From Helianthus annuus (lineage: Eukaryota > Streptophyta > Magnoliopsida > Asterales > Asteraceae): DNA of 64,000 nucleotides. The stretch is from NCBI RefSeq assembly GCF_002127325.2, contig NC_035438.2:92724448-92788447 (forward strand), given 5' to 3'. Below the pieces are notes generated by a model. It saw only the letters and a program-made list of their open reading frames with translations. It made no database searches and was not told the DNA's origin. The position numbers and the translations under genes are program-made. Numbering within the stretch: position 1 is the first letter of the stretch; the number at the start of each line of letters is the position of its first letter. Shown piece after piece: positions 12,531 to 23,744 of the stretch.

Positions 12531-13453
12531 ATAGCATGAAATGTAATGAAATCGTGTACTATAATGTACTAACAACATAGCAGGCATATGACGTGAAAAC
12601 ATGTAAAGCATGAAAGTAACAGATAGGCACATGTGTTTCACCCCAAAACAGTTTAGAAAACAGTAAAAGAGGGGTTCAATGTACTCACCTGAGATTGCTT
12701 TGGAGTTCTTGTATAATAACCAGATAATGCTAAAGATCACGGGATATCAAACGGCACCTAATAGGTAGCTATGTTAATATACCGGACCAAATCGGAAGGA
12801 TCGGATAGTATGCGGGTTCGTAAACCAAACGAGTATGGAGGCTCGTGTAATATGGTTTAACAAAGCCTACATACTAAAATGAAACCTAGCCTAAGTGCTT
12901 GCGACCCATTACGACCCGTTTAGGTAGCTTATGCTACCTTACGCGTCGTTCGCGTAGAACGCGTCTGGAACGCCTAACATCGTGACCACAAGGTATAACC
13001 TCGGAAGGTTATAGCTATGGTCACCTAATGTGTTTGGTCGGATCCTAATGATCGACCAAATGGGTCGGGTTCGAAAGTATAAGCGATGGTTTAGATCGCT
13101 TACCTTACGACCCTATATAAGCACTAAACTAAAAGTGACGAGCTAAGCATGTTAGAACATGCTTAACTAAGATTAGAAAACAGGTTTGGCATCAAAACAA
13201 ACGGCTTTGATGCTCACGAGTAGTTTGGTTACAAAATATGCAAGAATGCACATTTTGGCCGAAACTACGACTCGTCACTGAGCCTAGATAACGTGGTAAT
13301 CAGTAGGTATAGTCACTACGGACTATAACCATCGTGATCACACTCACGTTATGAAGTTCCATGAACTTCGGGTTGACCATAGGCTGGTCAATGCAGAAAG
13401 TCAACAAAACGTTGACTTTCGGACTCGAAAAGCGAATAAAAGAACGAAAGAAT

Positions 13454-13580
13454 ACTTACGGAGGGTCCCCGAATGCTAATCTAGATCAAAATGGCTCAGG
13501 TATGAAACAATGGTTCCAACTTAGAGCCTTTAGATCAGATTGTGTGAGTTTTTAGCAAAATGGGGGGGGGGGTATTTATA
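13454..13580 (-). promoter_or_regulatory. Element B LTR promoter with downstream splice donor
   Basis: On the minus strand TATAAATA lies at 13580-13573, followed by a run of C. GTAAGT follows at 13459-13454, preceded by CTCC, giving a good 5' splice site about 115 nt below the TATA box. Paired with the acceptor at 10456-10455 it would remove a 3005-nt leader intron that includes the PBS. TATA and donor are seen; their use is inferred. Confidence 0.55.
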
Positions 13581-13765
13581 GGAAAGGCAAAGCCGTTAGG
13601 ATCGTTTCTTGATTTTCGTGCCACGATCCTAAGCGTCCACTTGTCAAAATGTTGTGGTTACTGAAAATGGCCCTTGGCTCTTGATTGGGTGAAAGGCCAT
13701 TGCCCCTTGAACGAACGAAAGGCCAACTGCAAGTGGATTCAATGAATCTGCTGTACTGGGGACTC

Positions 13766-13803
13766 CTTACGGACCGTATGGGTTTTGGCTTACGGTCCGT
13801 AAG
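13766..13803. repeat. 13-bp perfect dyad in element B 5' LTR
   Basis: The same arms occur at 13766-13778 and 13791-13803, in the U3 part of the active LTR. Confidence 0.9.
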
Positions 13804-14645
13804 CCCTTAGTTTGGCAGATTTACAGTTTTGGTCCCTGCAGCTCCAAAACTTGGTATTTGATGCATTTTTGATACGTTTAAGCCCCGTTAACCCCATTTC
13901 AAAGCTCTAAAATGATGTTAAAGTATAGGAAACTTAAAATGTGCTCAAAAATATCCCGGATGTCGGTTCGTTTGGCCGTACGGTCGCGATGTTCGGTTAA
14001 TTACGACGGAATGCGCATAAGCGCGAAAGACGATCCAAATTGCGCAACGAATGGATTTTTCTCATGCCATACACTAAGGCATAATATAAGGATGCTTACA
14101 TAAATTTTTGGATGTCCGGATGTATTCAGAACGTAAGTTATGCGCAAAAGTGCAAACTTGTGCACTTTTTGACACTTTTAGCCCCTGAATGATCCAAAAG
14201 TTTGTTTTAGCATACCAAACCTCTCAAAGCCTATTTCTAAGATATGTAAAGGATATTTATGGTATGTTTAACTTATGGATATGTTCCGGAATGTTTGTTA
14301 CAGTTCAAATTGGCATACTTTCGCAGTTTGTCAAGTTTAGTCCCTGTAAGCGAATTAACTTGTTTTTGCCATACCAAAGCCTTCAAAACTTATTTCTAAG
14401 TTATGTAAGGGCTATTTAAGGTATGTTGAGTATATGTTGATGTTCCGGAGTATTTGTCGCATTAAACTGAGTACGTTTTATGCACCAGTTTGCGTATAAT
14501 TCTCCAGAAAGCGATTTAGAGCTTGAAATTGAACAAGAGTTGATATGTGCAAACGATACACATATTTATATATGTCCAAAGTATGAAATACAATATTTCA
14601 TTGGTTTGGCATTTGTTTGATGGTTGAAGTGACGCGGGTGTCACA

Positions 14646-14650
14646 GTGGT
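14646..14650. repeat. Target site duplication of element B, right copy (GTGGT)
   Basis: GTGGT directly follows the LTR. The copia reading frame resumes in phase after it. Confidence 0.95.
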
Positions 14651-16228
14651 TATCATCTGGGATACTCAACCACTGCCAAGGCATACAAAGTGTTTAATAC
14701 ACGGACCAAGGCAGTGGAGGAGACTTTGAATGTAAAGTTCAATGAACTTTCATCAATGAAAATCTCAGCAAATCCTGCAGATCTGTTTGATCTTGAAAAA
14801 TTTACTTTTGAAAATACTGCTGTCAAGACTAACAGTGCAGGTCCATCAGAGGATACAACACCACACTATGGGTATGAAATCATCATCCCTCAGAGGTCTG
14901 CCACAAAGGGAAAAGCACCAGCTGTTCAAAACAGTTGTCAAGGCTCAACCACTGCTACCTCAACAGTTGTTGACCAAAGTAGCCCATCCACCACTGCTTC
15001 CACATCCTCAAACACTGCTGACAAAAGTCCTCAAACAGTGGATAAAAGTCAGCAGTTGTCCACTTCATTACCTCCTATTCCACCACCTTTTGAAGCCACT
15101 GTTGGGTCATCAAAGTCACCAGCGGTGGTTAGCTCAGATTATACACATTTGCAGCCTTCACCAACAAATGTCATCATACCATACCAAGGAGATTTAATCT
15201 TCTTGAGATCTCATCCACTGGATCAAATCATTGGCAACATCAATGAAGGGGTGCTCACAAGAAGCCAAACCCAAAACATTTGTCTTTTTGCTGGTTTTCT
15301 ATCACTTCATCAGCCAGTCAAGTACCAAGAGGCACTGAAAGACAACAGTTGGGTAGAAGCCATGCAAGAGGAGCTCCAACAGTTTAAAAGACAACAAGTA
15401 TGGGAGCTTGTACCACTGCCAGAAGAGGTTAGTCCCATTGGCACAAAGTGGGTCTTCAAGAACAAAACTGATGAAAGGGGCATTGTTGTCAAGAATAAAG
15501 CCAGGCTGGTGGTTCAAGGTTACAGACAGGAAGAGGGGATTGATTATGATGAAACATTCGCCCCTGTTGCAAGATTGGAAGCCATTAGACTGTTCCTGGC
15601 CTTTGTTGTCAACCACAACATGAAGGTATCTGTTCCTGTCTGTGCAAGAAGTCAATCAGCTCCCAGAAAATCAAATCTCATTGTTGTAAAAAGGATCTTC
15701 AGATACATAAAAGGTGCTCCCACACTTGGTATCTGGTATCTGGCTAATGGGAATATCAAGCTTTCAGGTTTTTCAGACAGTGACTTTGCTGGATGTCACA
15801 CCACAAGGAAGTCCACTTCAGGAGGGTGCCAGTTTTTAGGTGATTGCTTAGTTTCTTGGCAAAGCAAAAAGCAAGCAGCAGTTTCAACATCCACTGCTGA
15901 GGCTGAATACATTGCTGCTGCAAGCTGTACAGCCCAACTCTTGTGGCTTCAAAATTAGTTACTGGATTTTGGTATCACTGCCTTAAAAACACCACTCATG
16001 TTGGACAGCCAGGCAGCAGAAAATATCATCAAAAATCCAGTTTCCCATTCTACCACCAAACACATCGACATCAGACATCACTTTGTGAGGGATTGCTATG
16101 AAAAAGGTTTGATTTCTCTGCATCATGTCCCAACTAAAGACCCGCTGGCAGATGTGCTCACAAAAGCACTTGATACAGCCACTTTTGAAAGTCTGGTCTC
16201 TAGGATTGGGATGCTGAACATGGAATAA
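14651..16228 (+). pseudogene. Element A pol, second part: integrase tail, internally deleted RT, RNase H
   Basis: Reading resumes at 14651 in phase with 4235. After an S/T-rich linker the RT start is clear ([51 protein letters not shown]). Near 15630 the protein jumps from NHNMKV to CARSQSAP, so the RT palm including the YVDD motif is missing. By comparison with element E about 640 bp were deleted. RNase H follows ([35 protein letters not shown]). A TAG at 15956-15958 interrupts it, and the same frame continues to 16228 (MLDSQAAENIIKNP, TKHIDIRHHFVRD). The product cannot be an active polymerase. Confidence 0.87.
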
Positions 16229-16569
16229 CAAGCAACATCTTGTTTTTCTATGAATAAAAGCAACAAAATGTTTTCAGAAAATCAAAAATTCATCCTTAAA
16301 AATAGCTAAAAATGAAATTTTCATTAAAATCCTTAAAAGTCTGCCATAACCACTGATTGTTCAAAAGTCTGCTCTACTTCTAAAGACTGTCCACTGCTAA
16401 AAGGCAACCTCTGCTCTCTCATTTCTTGATAACCTCTGTTGTTCAAAAGCAGTGTCTTATCTACTGATATGCTATCCACTGATAGTGAAAATCATCCACT
16501 GCTTCCTTACCACTGCCTTCATCAGTTGCTTTCATCAAAGTATTGTCCTACACTTTCACCAGGGGTTGT
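16229..16569 (+). other. Spacer between pol and 3' ORF of element A
   Basis: I see no convincing coding sequence. The core CACTG (or CAGTG) recurs about six times between 16350 and 16520, a motif also frequent in the coding parts of A. In soybean SIRE1 the env-like ORF follows pol directly and is reached by stop-codon suppression (known from that family). Here about 530 nt separate the two ORFs, so that mechanism does not fit. Confidence 0.5.
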
Positions 16570-16644
16570 CACGTGGGCAGTACATAGTAGTCAGACCTTT
16601 TGTAACGGCTGCCACGTCAGCATTCACTCTCTTCCCTATAAAAT
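16570..16644 (+). promoter_or_regulatory. Candidate internal promoter for the 3' ORF of element A
   Basis: A G-box CACGTG lies at 16570-16575, ACGTCA (bZIP-type core) at 16614-16619 and TATAAAAT at 16637-16644. The TATA box is about 117 bp before the ATG at 16761. The stretch between is C/T-rich like a plant 5' leader. G-box plus ACGTCA 20-60 bp upstream of TATA is a standard plant promoter layout. That it drives the 3' ORF is inferred from position. Confidence 0.5.
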
Positions 16645-16760
16645 CCCCCACTCACCACCAAAACAGGGTTTTACTGTCGAATTGAATTCTTAAAAATTCT
16701 CTTCTCAAAGCAGTTTTTCTTCTCATTTCTCACAAATTTCTTCGATCATTCGTTTCAAAA

Positions 16761-19700
16761 ATGACAAAATCGAAGCCATCTGCAAAACCCTCATCCAAAT
16801 CATCATCGAAAACAACCTCTCAAAAGGCAACTTCCACTGAAATTCCATACAAATCATCTCACAATCTCCTGGGTCTTCTAACAAAACCAGGAACCACCGA
16901 TGTTTTCGATTTCATCATCAACATCATGGCAAAATCAAAGTACAAAACTTTGTTCACCGCCGATGCACCAATCTATTTGGAGACCCAAAGGGAGTTCTGG
17001 AAGAATGCAACCCTTGACAAAGAAGGAGACACTGCAACCACCATACACTCTTCTATAAAGGGGAAAGAAGTCCAAATCACGCCACAATCCATTTCAAAGG
17101 TCTTTCAACTCGGTGACCAGGACGGTAAAACTTCTTTCACTAAAAACGAGTTACAAACTGACTTCATTGAAAGAGGGTATGAAGCCACAATGATGAAGAA
17201 ACTTACCTTACAAAAAGGTTATTTTCCTTCAGCAACCAGATTTTTATTTCATACCCTCCTACCATGTGTTTCAAACAAAACCACTTCTTTCAATGAAATC
17301 CCTTTAAAGATTCAAAATCTGGGATATGCAGTTCTTCAAGAAGAAAATTTTAACTATTCTCAGGAAATCTTTAAAGATTTGGTTACTAATGTTGAAACAA
17401 AATCATTCTTACTGTTTCCAAGGTTTTTAAGTTACTATTTTGCAAAGAAATTCAGTAAGGATGATTTAGCTATAATAAACCAAGGTGAGACTACTCAAAT
17501 AAACAGCTTAACAACTGAAACTTTTTCAAGAATGTTAGCACCTTGTAAAACACAAGCAGAGGTGCCTGAGCATAATTTAGCAGCCACCACTGCTCCTCAG
17601 GTATCTGCTGCTGAGCCTACTGCTCTTGGTGATCAAAGCAGCAGACCAACTGTTTTGAAACCCACACCTACAAATCCCAAAAAGCCAAACAAAAAGAAAA
17701 ATCAAAAACCCCCCAAACCAATCAAAACGGCAACTCTGGAGGATGAGATACCAGAGCTACTGCCTGTGACAACACAAATGTCACAAGAAACCACTGCTGC
17801 TACTTCCTCACAGCAGTTGGTACAAATATCTCAACCCATAACCATCACTCCTCCTACTTCTTCACAAAAAGAACAGGTTGTACACAAAGGGCCACCACAT
17901 TATGATGCTCTGGATACACTCATTTCCATCATCCACAGCTCAATGCCCGGGGCAAATCCTCTTTCTACACCCACCATCACATCCACAATTCCACCAAAAA
18001 CACAACTTTTGTTGGATGCAATCGATTTGAACCAGGCATTACTCAGTCCTTCTCAATCACCTGTTAATGAGAATATACCTCAACAACTGACTGAGCCTGA
18101 TGTATCATTCCTTGCTAACCCACCAACACAACCCGAGGAGGTTACACCCCTTGAGTTACAAGTAACTCTTGGTGGTAATCCAAGTGAAGCAGCCACTACA
18201 ACTGTTGAACCCACTAGTTTACAGTTGGGCAGTGGTTACATCAATAAGACTTCCTTGGAGGCAATTCCTTTTATAGCACATCTGCCAACCACCAGTGGAT
18301 TTATTTATCCTACTGGCAACATCAAAAGGTTGTCAAGTGTTGAAGGGAGAAGACCCCAGTAACAAGAAAAAGGGGCATCAGTGGTTAAAGTTTGGAGTAC
18401 ACTCCCTTCCTCTACCACTGATAAAACCACTGCTAGTGGGAAATCAGATGATCCCATTCATTTGGGTGATGGTTTAAAGTACCAGAAATTGACGGCTCGT
18501 GTTGAAAAACTTGATAACTCTGTTGCAGAACTCAAAGATATGCTACAACAGTTGTTACAAGTACAAAAGGTACAATCCACTGCTGTTCCACCTCAAGCAC
18601 CTGCTCCACCACAGGCATCTGCTACAAATGAGCTCTGGAATCTATTTCAACCTTTTCTCTATCATCAAGCACAACTAGCAGATCAGCAACATGAAAAACA
18701 TGTTCAACAGCTGAGAAATGCAATGGAGTCAAGGTTCAAGAACACTCAAGCTGATCTAAAGGCTCTCAAAACTCAGATCCTGCACACCACTGGCACTGCT
18801 CCTCCACCAGTTTTCTTCATTGATCAACTTCCCGAAGATAATGCTAAAAAGGGGGAGAAAATTCAGGAATGGAGAAGGAAGGGAATAGAGGATGGTCTCT
18901 ACATTGCACCAGAAAATTCAAATATGTCCAAACAGATCCCTCTGCCAGATGGAAGCAAGAAAATTTATGTGACCACAAATGCACTGGCAGAAGCAGTTGC
19001 AAGTGTAAAAAGGGATAGAGAGGCCAAAAGGAAAGCCAAGGTGGATTATCCGGATCAGGGTACTTCAGGGTCAAAAGATGATGAAAATCTTGTTGATGAA
19101 AAGAAGAAGCCTACAAGAAGAGTAAGGCTACCCAAATCCATTCCAATCAGACGTTCAAAGTCTGCTACAAAACCACCATCTAAAACAGCTGTTGTAACTC
19201 CTGTTGTATCCATTACTGTTGGTACTTCAGTGGTTTCAACATCTGCTCCCAGATCAACACACACCACTTCAACACACACTACATCCACTGCCTTACCACC
19301 ATCACCACCAAAAACAAAATCACCTCCTGCCAAAAGGGAGAAGACAGCAGCTGTTACAACATTTGCTGTAAAGACAACAGTGGTTGGAACACCAGTTGTT
19401 TCAACAACTGTTAATCTATCACAAACCACTGCCACTACATCCACTGTTCCATCCAAAAGATCATCAGCCCCTCCTCAAATAAAGAGGAGAAGGCTAATTC
19501 TTAAAGATGATGACACTTCACCATCCCAAACATCTTTAAAATCTTTAGCTCTTGTCACAATACCAAAACCAGTTCCTCTTTCTTCAGTTCCAATGCACAA
19601 GCCCTTACCTCCTGCAGGTGTTCAATTTCCTCTTGAACTAGAAGCTGTTAGAGAAGAAATAAAATCATTCTATTATGAGGATGACCCTGCCAAAAGGAGT

Positions 19701-19809
19701 TTGCCATCAATAAAAGGATATCCCTGGCCTAGAAATGTTGATGAATATTTGAAGATAAAGGTCAAGCAAGCAGAGGATATCTCGAAAAGAAACACACTAG
19801 GGTTGTCAC
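16761..19809 (+). pseudogene. Element A env-position 3' ORF, one stop, 3' end lost
   Basis: The ORF starts at ATG 16761 with a K/S-rich N-terminus and runs in one frame except for TAA at 18360-18362. Residues about 40-260 form a conserved-looking globular part (FWKNATLDKE, SIKGKEVQITPQSISKVFQLGDQ, SFLLFPRFLSYYF). The minus-strand ORF at 56098-57145 shares this pattern (DFWLSTKV, QGKDIVVTEAVIHEVLKFGDQ, IFMLYPRFV). The rest is P/T/S-rich with a short coiled coil (LTARVEKLDNSVAELKDMLQQLL, coded near 18486). I see no signal peptide, membrane segment or fusion-type motif, so calling it an envelope would go beyond the sequence. Element C LTR sequence replaces the gene from 19810; the open frame that continues to 19895 is LTR sequence of C and D, not this gene. 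Confidence 0.75.
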
Positions 19810-19820
19810 AAAACTGCTTC

Positions 19821-19825
19821 ACTAG
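19821..19825. repeat. Target site duplication of element D, left copy (ACTAG)
   Basis: Equals 31293-31297. The uninterrupted site is seen in the C 3' LTR at 52633-52637. Confidence 0.95.
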
Positions 19826-20359
19826 TGTAACACCCCGTGTTTTCCAAAGTCAAAGTCAAGATCAAGTGTTGACTGTTATTGGAATTAAAGATTAATAAAG
19901 ATTAATTTCATTTTAGTTTCATTTTGATTTTCGTATTATTTGGAGTAAGTGTTGTATAATTAAACCAAATCGACCGATAATCGAACTGTGAATCAACGAC
20001 CGATTGTGTGTGATAGGAAGTAACAACGCAATAAAGCTAGTCAATCAATAATCAAGCTAATCAAATCAATCATCAAACTCAAGTGTGGGGATTTTAGTAC
20101 TTTTTATACGTGTGTGTGTGTGCCTTATGTGTTATTTGTGCATGTTTACTTTTATGTTAAAGTGTGTGGTGAATCAATCAAATCAATCAAGACTCGAAGG
20201 TGAATCAAACTCAATCGAGACCGACTTTGGAAACAAGTTGTAAGGATGCTTGTATGTTAGATATAGTAGTTAGGACTAAAAGTAATTTGATTAGGAATTC
20301 TATCATTCTCAAATTATCGTTCATCGAACTCGAAATATCGAAAATCGTCGCGAAACACT

Positions 20360-20500
20360 CAAAATCAGGCAAGCCGTTCGAACAGGGCAACCTGATCGAA
20401 CAGGCTAGCCGATCGAACAGGGCAACCTGATCGAACAGGCTAGCCGATCGAACAGGACTGTTCGATCGGACAGCTGCTCGATCAGGAATGCTGCTCGATC
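20360..20500. repeat. CGATCG/TCGAACAG motif cluster upstream of the element D promoter
   Basis: At least eight copies of GATCGAACAG or its complement fall in about 140 bp, ending some 30 bp before the TATA box. A second cluster lies at 21180-21720. The right LTR has the same clusters. Confidence 0.85.
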
Positions 20501-20526
20501 AGCTGACCTTTCCTCTTTTGGAAGCC

Positions 20527-20629
20527 TATAAATAGGGCTGTCCTTGTCAAGCTTTCCACTTTTGGAAAAGCTCTGACCGACCAGCCACTTTTTCTCACTA
20601 AATCCAAGATTTCTCTCAAACCGGTAAGT
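20527..20629 (+). promoter_or_regulatory. Element D LTR promoter with downstream splice donor
   Basis: TATAAATA at 20527-20534 and GTAAGT at 20624-20629 (context ACCG|GTAAGTAT), 97 nt apart. A matching acceptor TATTGCAG ends at 23741, three bases before the gag ATG. Splicing would remove 3118 nt including the PBS. Confidence 0.55.
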
Positions 20630-21219
20630 ATTTCACTCCAATCTCTGTACGTTTTTGTTCATTAATCGATTCTCCATCTTTCTATCTTTCAAAATCCGAT
20701 TTTCATCCATGAAATCACCAAGATCTAGGTGTTCTTGAGTGATGTCATCATGGTGTTCTTGGTGTTCATCAAGAACTTCATGTTCTTGACTTCATTCAAC
20801 CATGAATAAGCTAGATCTGACCGATTTCTACATCAATAACCTAAAATCTTCCATAGATCTTAACATTTCACGGTGGAAAAGGATTGGAAGATGGGTTTTC
20901 ATCTATCTTTCAACTCTTTTACACTCAAGAAGGTGAAAACGAGACTTGAACCGATTTACAAATCAACCTAAACAAACACATGGTTCAAGATTCGAGTTCT
21001 ACCAAGAGATATACCGATTCCGGGTTAAACTTAAACTTGGGTTCCAAACCGTCTCTGACCGAGTCTGGGTGATTCCTGCTCAAGTCAGTAGGCTAAATAG
21101 GGACTTCAGTTTTGTGATTCAACTCGTAGTCAAAATATCTCTAAAACACCAACAAACAACGGGAATAACCAAGTGTTAGGTGATAAGTTAACCAAATCGA
21201 GAAGCTGGCCGAACGGCTA

Positions 21220-21239
21220 GGCTGTTCGATCGAACAGCC
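21220..21239. repeat. 20-bp perfect palindrome in element D LTR
   Basis: GGCTGTTCGATCGAACAGCC reads the same on both strands. The partner copy is at 29849-29868. Confidence 0.95.
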
Positions 21240-22666
21240 CAACCGAACGACTATGCCAGCCGATCGACTAGGCTAACCGATCGACCAGCACTTAGACTCA
21301 CCAACTCACAAAGTGTAGTATTGACGAGGTACTGTTCGATCGGCTACGCCATTCGATTGTAATCATTACTGCTCGGATCATGAGATACTATACTTTAAAA
21401 ACACTTAGACTTTTCAAAGCATTGGAATGTCACCCGATCGAACATACCAACCGATCGAGTGACATACTTGAAAGCAGCAAAGTGCTAACCGATCGGTTGG
21501 GGTAACCGGTCGAACAGCAGTTCGATCGACCAACTTGAAAGGTAGTACAAACCATCATACACAAACACATCCTTCACATCAAAGGAAGAAACAATCCACT
21601 TGAAGGAACCAGCCGATCGAGCCAGCCAGCCGATCGAATGGATATTCGAACGGACTTTCAAACCAATCGAACAGCCCACTCGATCGAACTGCTGTCCGAT
21701 CGATTGGCCTATCCGATCCAGTTTCCCTTTGTTTACTTTTTCCGCGTTACTCATCGTTGTGTTATCGAACTATTCAGGCTAACCTATTCTCAGTGCTCCC
21801 TTCAATCCACAATCAATCACTGTGAGTATACTCGATCCCTTTTTGCTTTTAGCACTTTTGGGTGTTACATACGTAAACTATCAAAATCACAATCAACACA
21901 ACTATTTGAACGCTAACCTATTTGCATGTATTACTTGTCTAAATGATTGCTGTTTATTATGTTTACACGTGGAGTGCTATCTACCTGCTTTAGCAACATA
22001 GTACTATAGTTTGGACTCAGCACCCGTTCACACGGGGGTTGCTAAGGACAATTACTTGCATGGATTACGGTGGTAATCATGCATTGCGAACTGTCTCGGA
22101 CAGTCAACCCGAAGTCGTTGGTATCGATGGTCCCATGTTGATAATTTACGTGCATCGTTTGCCCTTGTGTACGTGCTTGGTTATGCGTAAACTATCCGAA
22201 CTTTATATGCTATATCAAACTTGTGTACTCACCTTTACATTATATGTATTGACTTTTATTTTAACGTATGTGACAGGTGTTTAAGCTACTAGCGTGCTAG
22301 GGAAGCGAGACAATAATAAACTTCTAGGAGTCTGTGTCCGTAGGACGGTGTCCACGTACCTGTTCCAGGGCCATGATTATCTGTAGATCTTGCACTGGCA
22401 CTTGTAGTCAGTAAGATCCACAGTAGTCGTCTAGAGGTCTTAAAACAATATTTACATTTGGTCTGTAATAATTAAGTATCCGAGTGGTCGGAACAGTTCC
22501 CATATTGTTTAGTTGCTTTCTATGATAACTGGTTATTGTTTGGGACACGGTATGGGACGTGTTATATAACTGAATTGTATGATAGTTGTTGTGGAAACTT
22601 CTGAACAATCTGTTTCGCTCAGTGCCGCGCCCCGATGATTCCGCCATCGGTTGGGGTGTGACAGAT

Positions 22667-22680
22667 TGGTATCAGAGCCA
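22667..22680 (+). other. Primer binding site of element D
   Basis: TGGTATCAGAGCCA three bases after the LTR end; initiator tRNA-Met type. Confidence 0.95.
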
Positions 22681-23744
22681 TAACTATAGGGAATTAGGTT
22701 AGACACGATCTAGTCCGGATCGCTGTCTTAGAAACCTAGACTATAGTTAGGAACCAAGAGACCAAGTTTATGTGCTTGATTTATGTTGTTTCCTTCTATT
22801 CTATCATTACATCCGAACTCCGAGCCAAATTTTGTAATTTGGACAGGATTAGGAGTGAAATCCGCAAATTCCTGCCTGAAAATACAAAATTTTGCTAATT
22901 ATTTTGTGTGATTTTTCTATCAACAAACGGGGGGAAAGTTATACCAAATTCGGGGCTGAAACCCATGGATTGATGAAAACTTCCTCTAAATTTTCTTAAA
23001 ACAAGGAAGAAATTGCTAAGCTAGGGGTGAAACCCTAACCTTGGCAGTTATTCCGACTTTACTTTATCTCGCCAAGGCAATTGACGGACTCCAACGACTT
23101 GAACTCACGAGTATGACCTAGAATGCGCATGCGTAATGCCCAAGAATCGAGGCAGAAACATGTCCCCTAGAGTCGAAAGTGACGACAAGTCAACTGTGAA
23201 TAGTTAAATTGCCATGGTTAGTCAAAGTCTAGTAGCCGCAGACAATCCCATCTCCGATTTGAGTGTTGCTTTGTTGATTTTATATGATTTACCTGTTTAC
23301 GTGTTTTAAAATTTGCGGGTTACTCCATTTGCTATCAATCGGCGTGACTTTTGTTGCTATCCTATCTTGATTCAAATCTCTGGAGATGTGATCTAAACGA
23401 AACCAGTGTGCTAGGCTACGCTATACGACTAAGTTAGACGATACAATGTGATGCTATCCGATATGCAAAACAAACGATACTCGACAGGTGGATATAGGTT
23501 TCTGTTTTCTGACTGCTTCTGTGATAAAATTTCGTACGTGTTTAGGAAAATTAAGTGCTCTACTTGCTTAATTGCTTCTGTGCTTGAGTTGCTTCTGTGC
23601 TTATGTGTCTTTGTGATTATGTGTTTATGTGTTTACATGTGTTACGTGACGTGAGATGCGACGTGATTCTGAGCTTTAGTAAACTAAGACGTGCGAGATT
23701 CGAATTCGTTGTGTTGAGCCCTATGGCGATGTCTATTGCAGACC
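22681..23744 (+). other. Element D untranslated leader
   Basis: About 1.06 kb without a convincing ORF. The extra ORF of element C has no counterpart here. The final bases hold the acceptor-like TATTGCAG. Confidence 0.7.

Larger units (their letters stand above)
4236..14645 (-). mobile_element. Element B: gag-only Ty3/gypsy retrotransposon with about 3.58-kb LTRs
   Basis: Two long direct repeats (4236-7807 and 11066-14645) begin TGTCACACC and end GGTGTCACA on the plus strand. They flank a 3258-bp interior and are bounded by the 5-bp duplication GTGGT (4231-4235 and 14646-14650). On the minus strand the order is LTR, PBS, gag, non-coding region, PPT, LTR. No protease, RT, RNase H or integrase exists inside, so mobility would need proteins from a relative. 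LTR differences are few (for example 8 against 10 G next to the TATA box), so insertion is fairly recent. Removing B restores phase in the pol of element A. Confidence 0.95.
11066..14645 (-). repeat. Element B 5' LTR (3580 bp)
   Basis: Because B reads on the minus strand, this right-hand copy is the promoter LTR. Transcription would start below the TATA box at 13573-13580. The PBS follows it at 11045-11058. Confidence 0.95.
1..19809 (+). mobile_element. Element A: Sirevirus-type Ty1/copia retrotransposon, 5' end outside window, 3' end lost
   Basis: The order is gag (15-3001), protease and integrase (3022-4235), insertion of element B, RT and RNase H (14651-16228), spacer, and a large 3' ORF (16761-19809). 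Protease before integrase before RT is the Ty1/copia order. A giant gag with coiled coils and several zinc knuckles plus an ORF in the env position are Sirevirus traits. No LTR of A is visible: the 5' LTR would lie left of the window, and the 3' side stops at 19809 where sequence of element C begins. Several stops and frameshifts and a deletion in RT show that it cannot act alone. The Sirevirus assignment rests on recognised motifs, not on a tree. Confidence 0.85.
19826..22663 (+). repeat. Element D 5' LTR (2838 bp)
   Basis: TGTAACACCCC ... GGGTGTGACA. TATA box 20527-20534. Two zones (about 20360-20500 and 21180-21720) are crowded with CGATCG and TCGAACAG motifs, including a 20-bp palindrome at 21220-21239. 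Short ORFs inside are not recognisable genes. Confidence 0.97.

Noticed and set aside
16439..16693. Short ORFs between pol and the 3' ORF of element A
   Set aside because: They overlap the promoter-like boxes and have no motif; two frames are open by chance.
19810..19895. Apparent C-terminal extension of the 3' ORF of A
   Set aside because: These codons are LTR sequence of elements C and D, open by chance.
20200..21916. Small ORFs in the D LTR
   Set aside because: Made of CGATCG/TCGAACAG repeat sequence; identical in the second LTR by descent.
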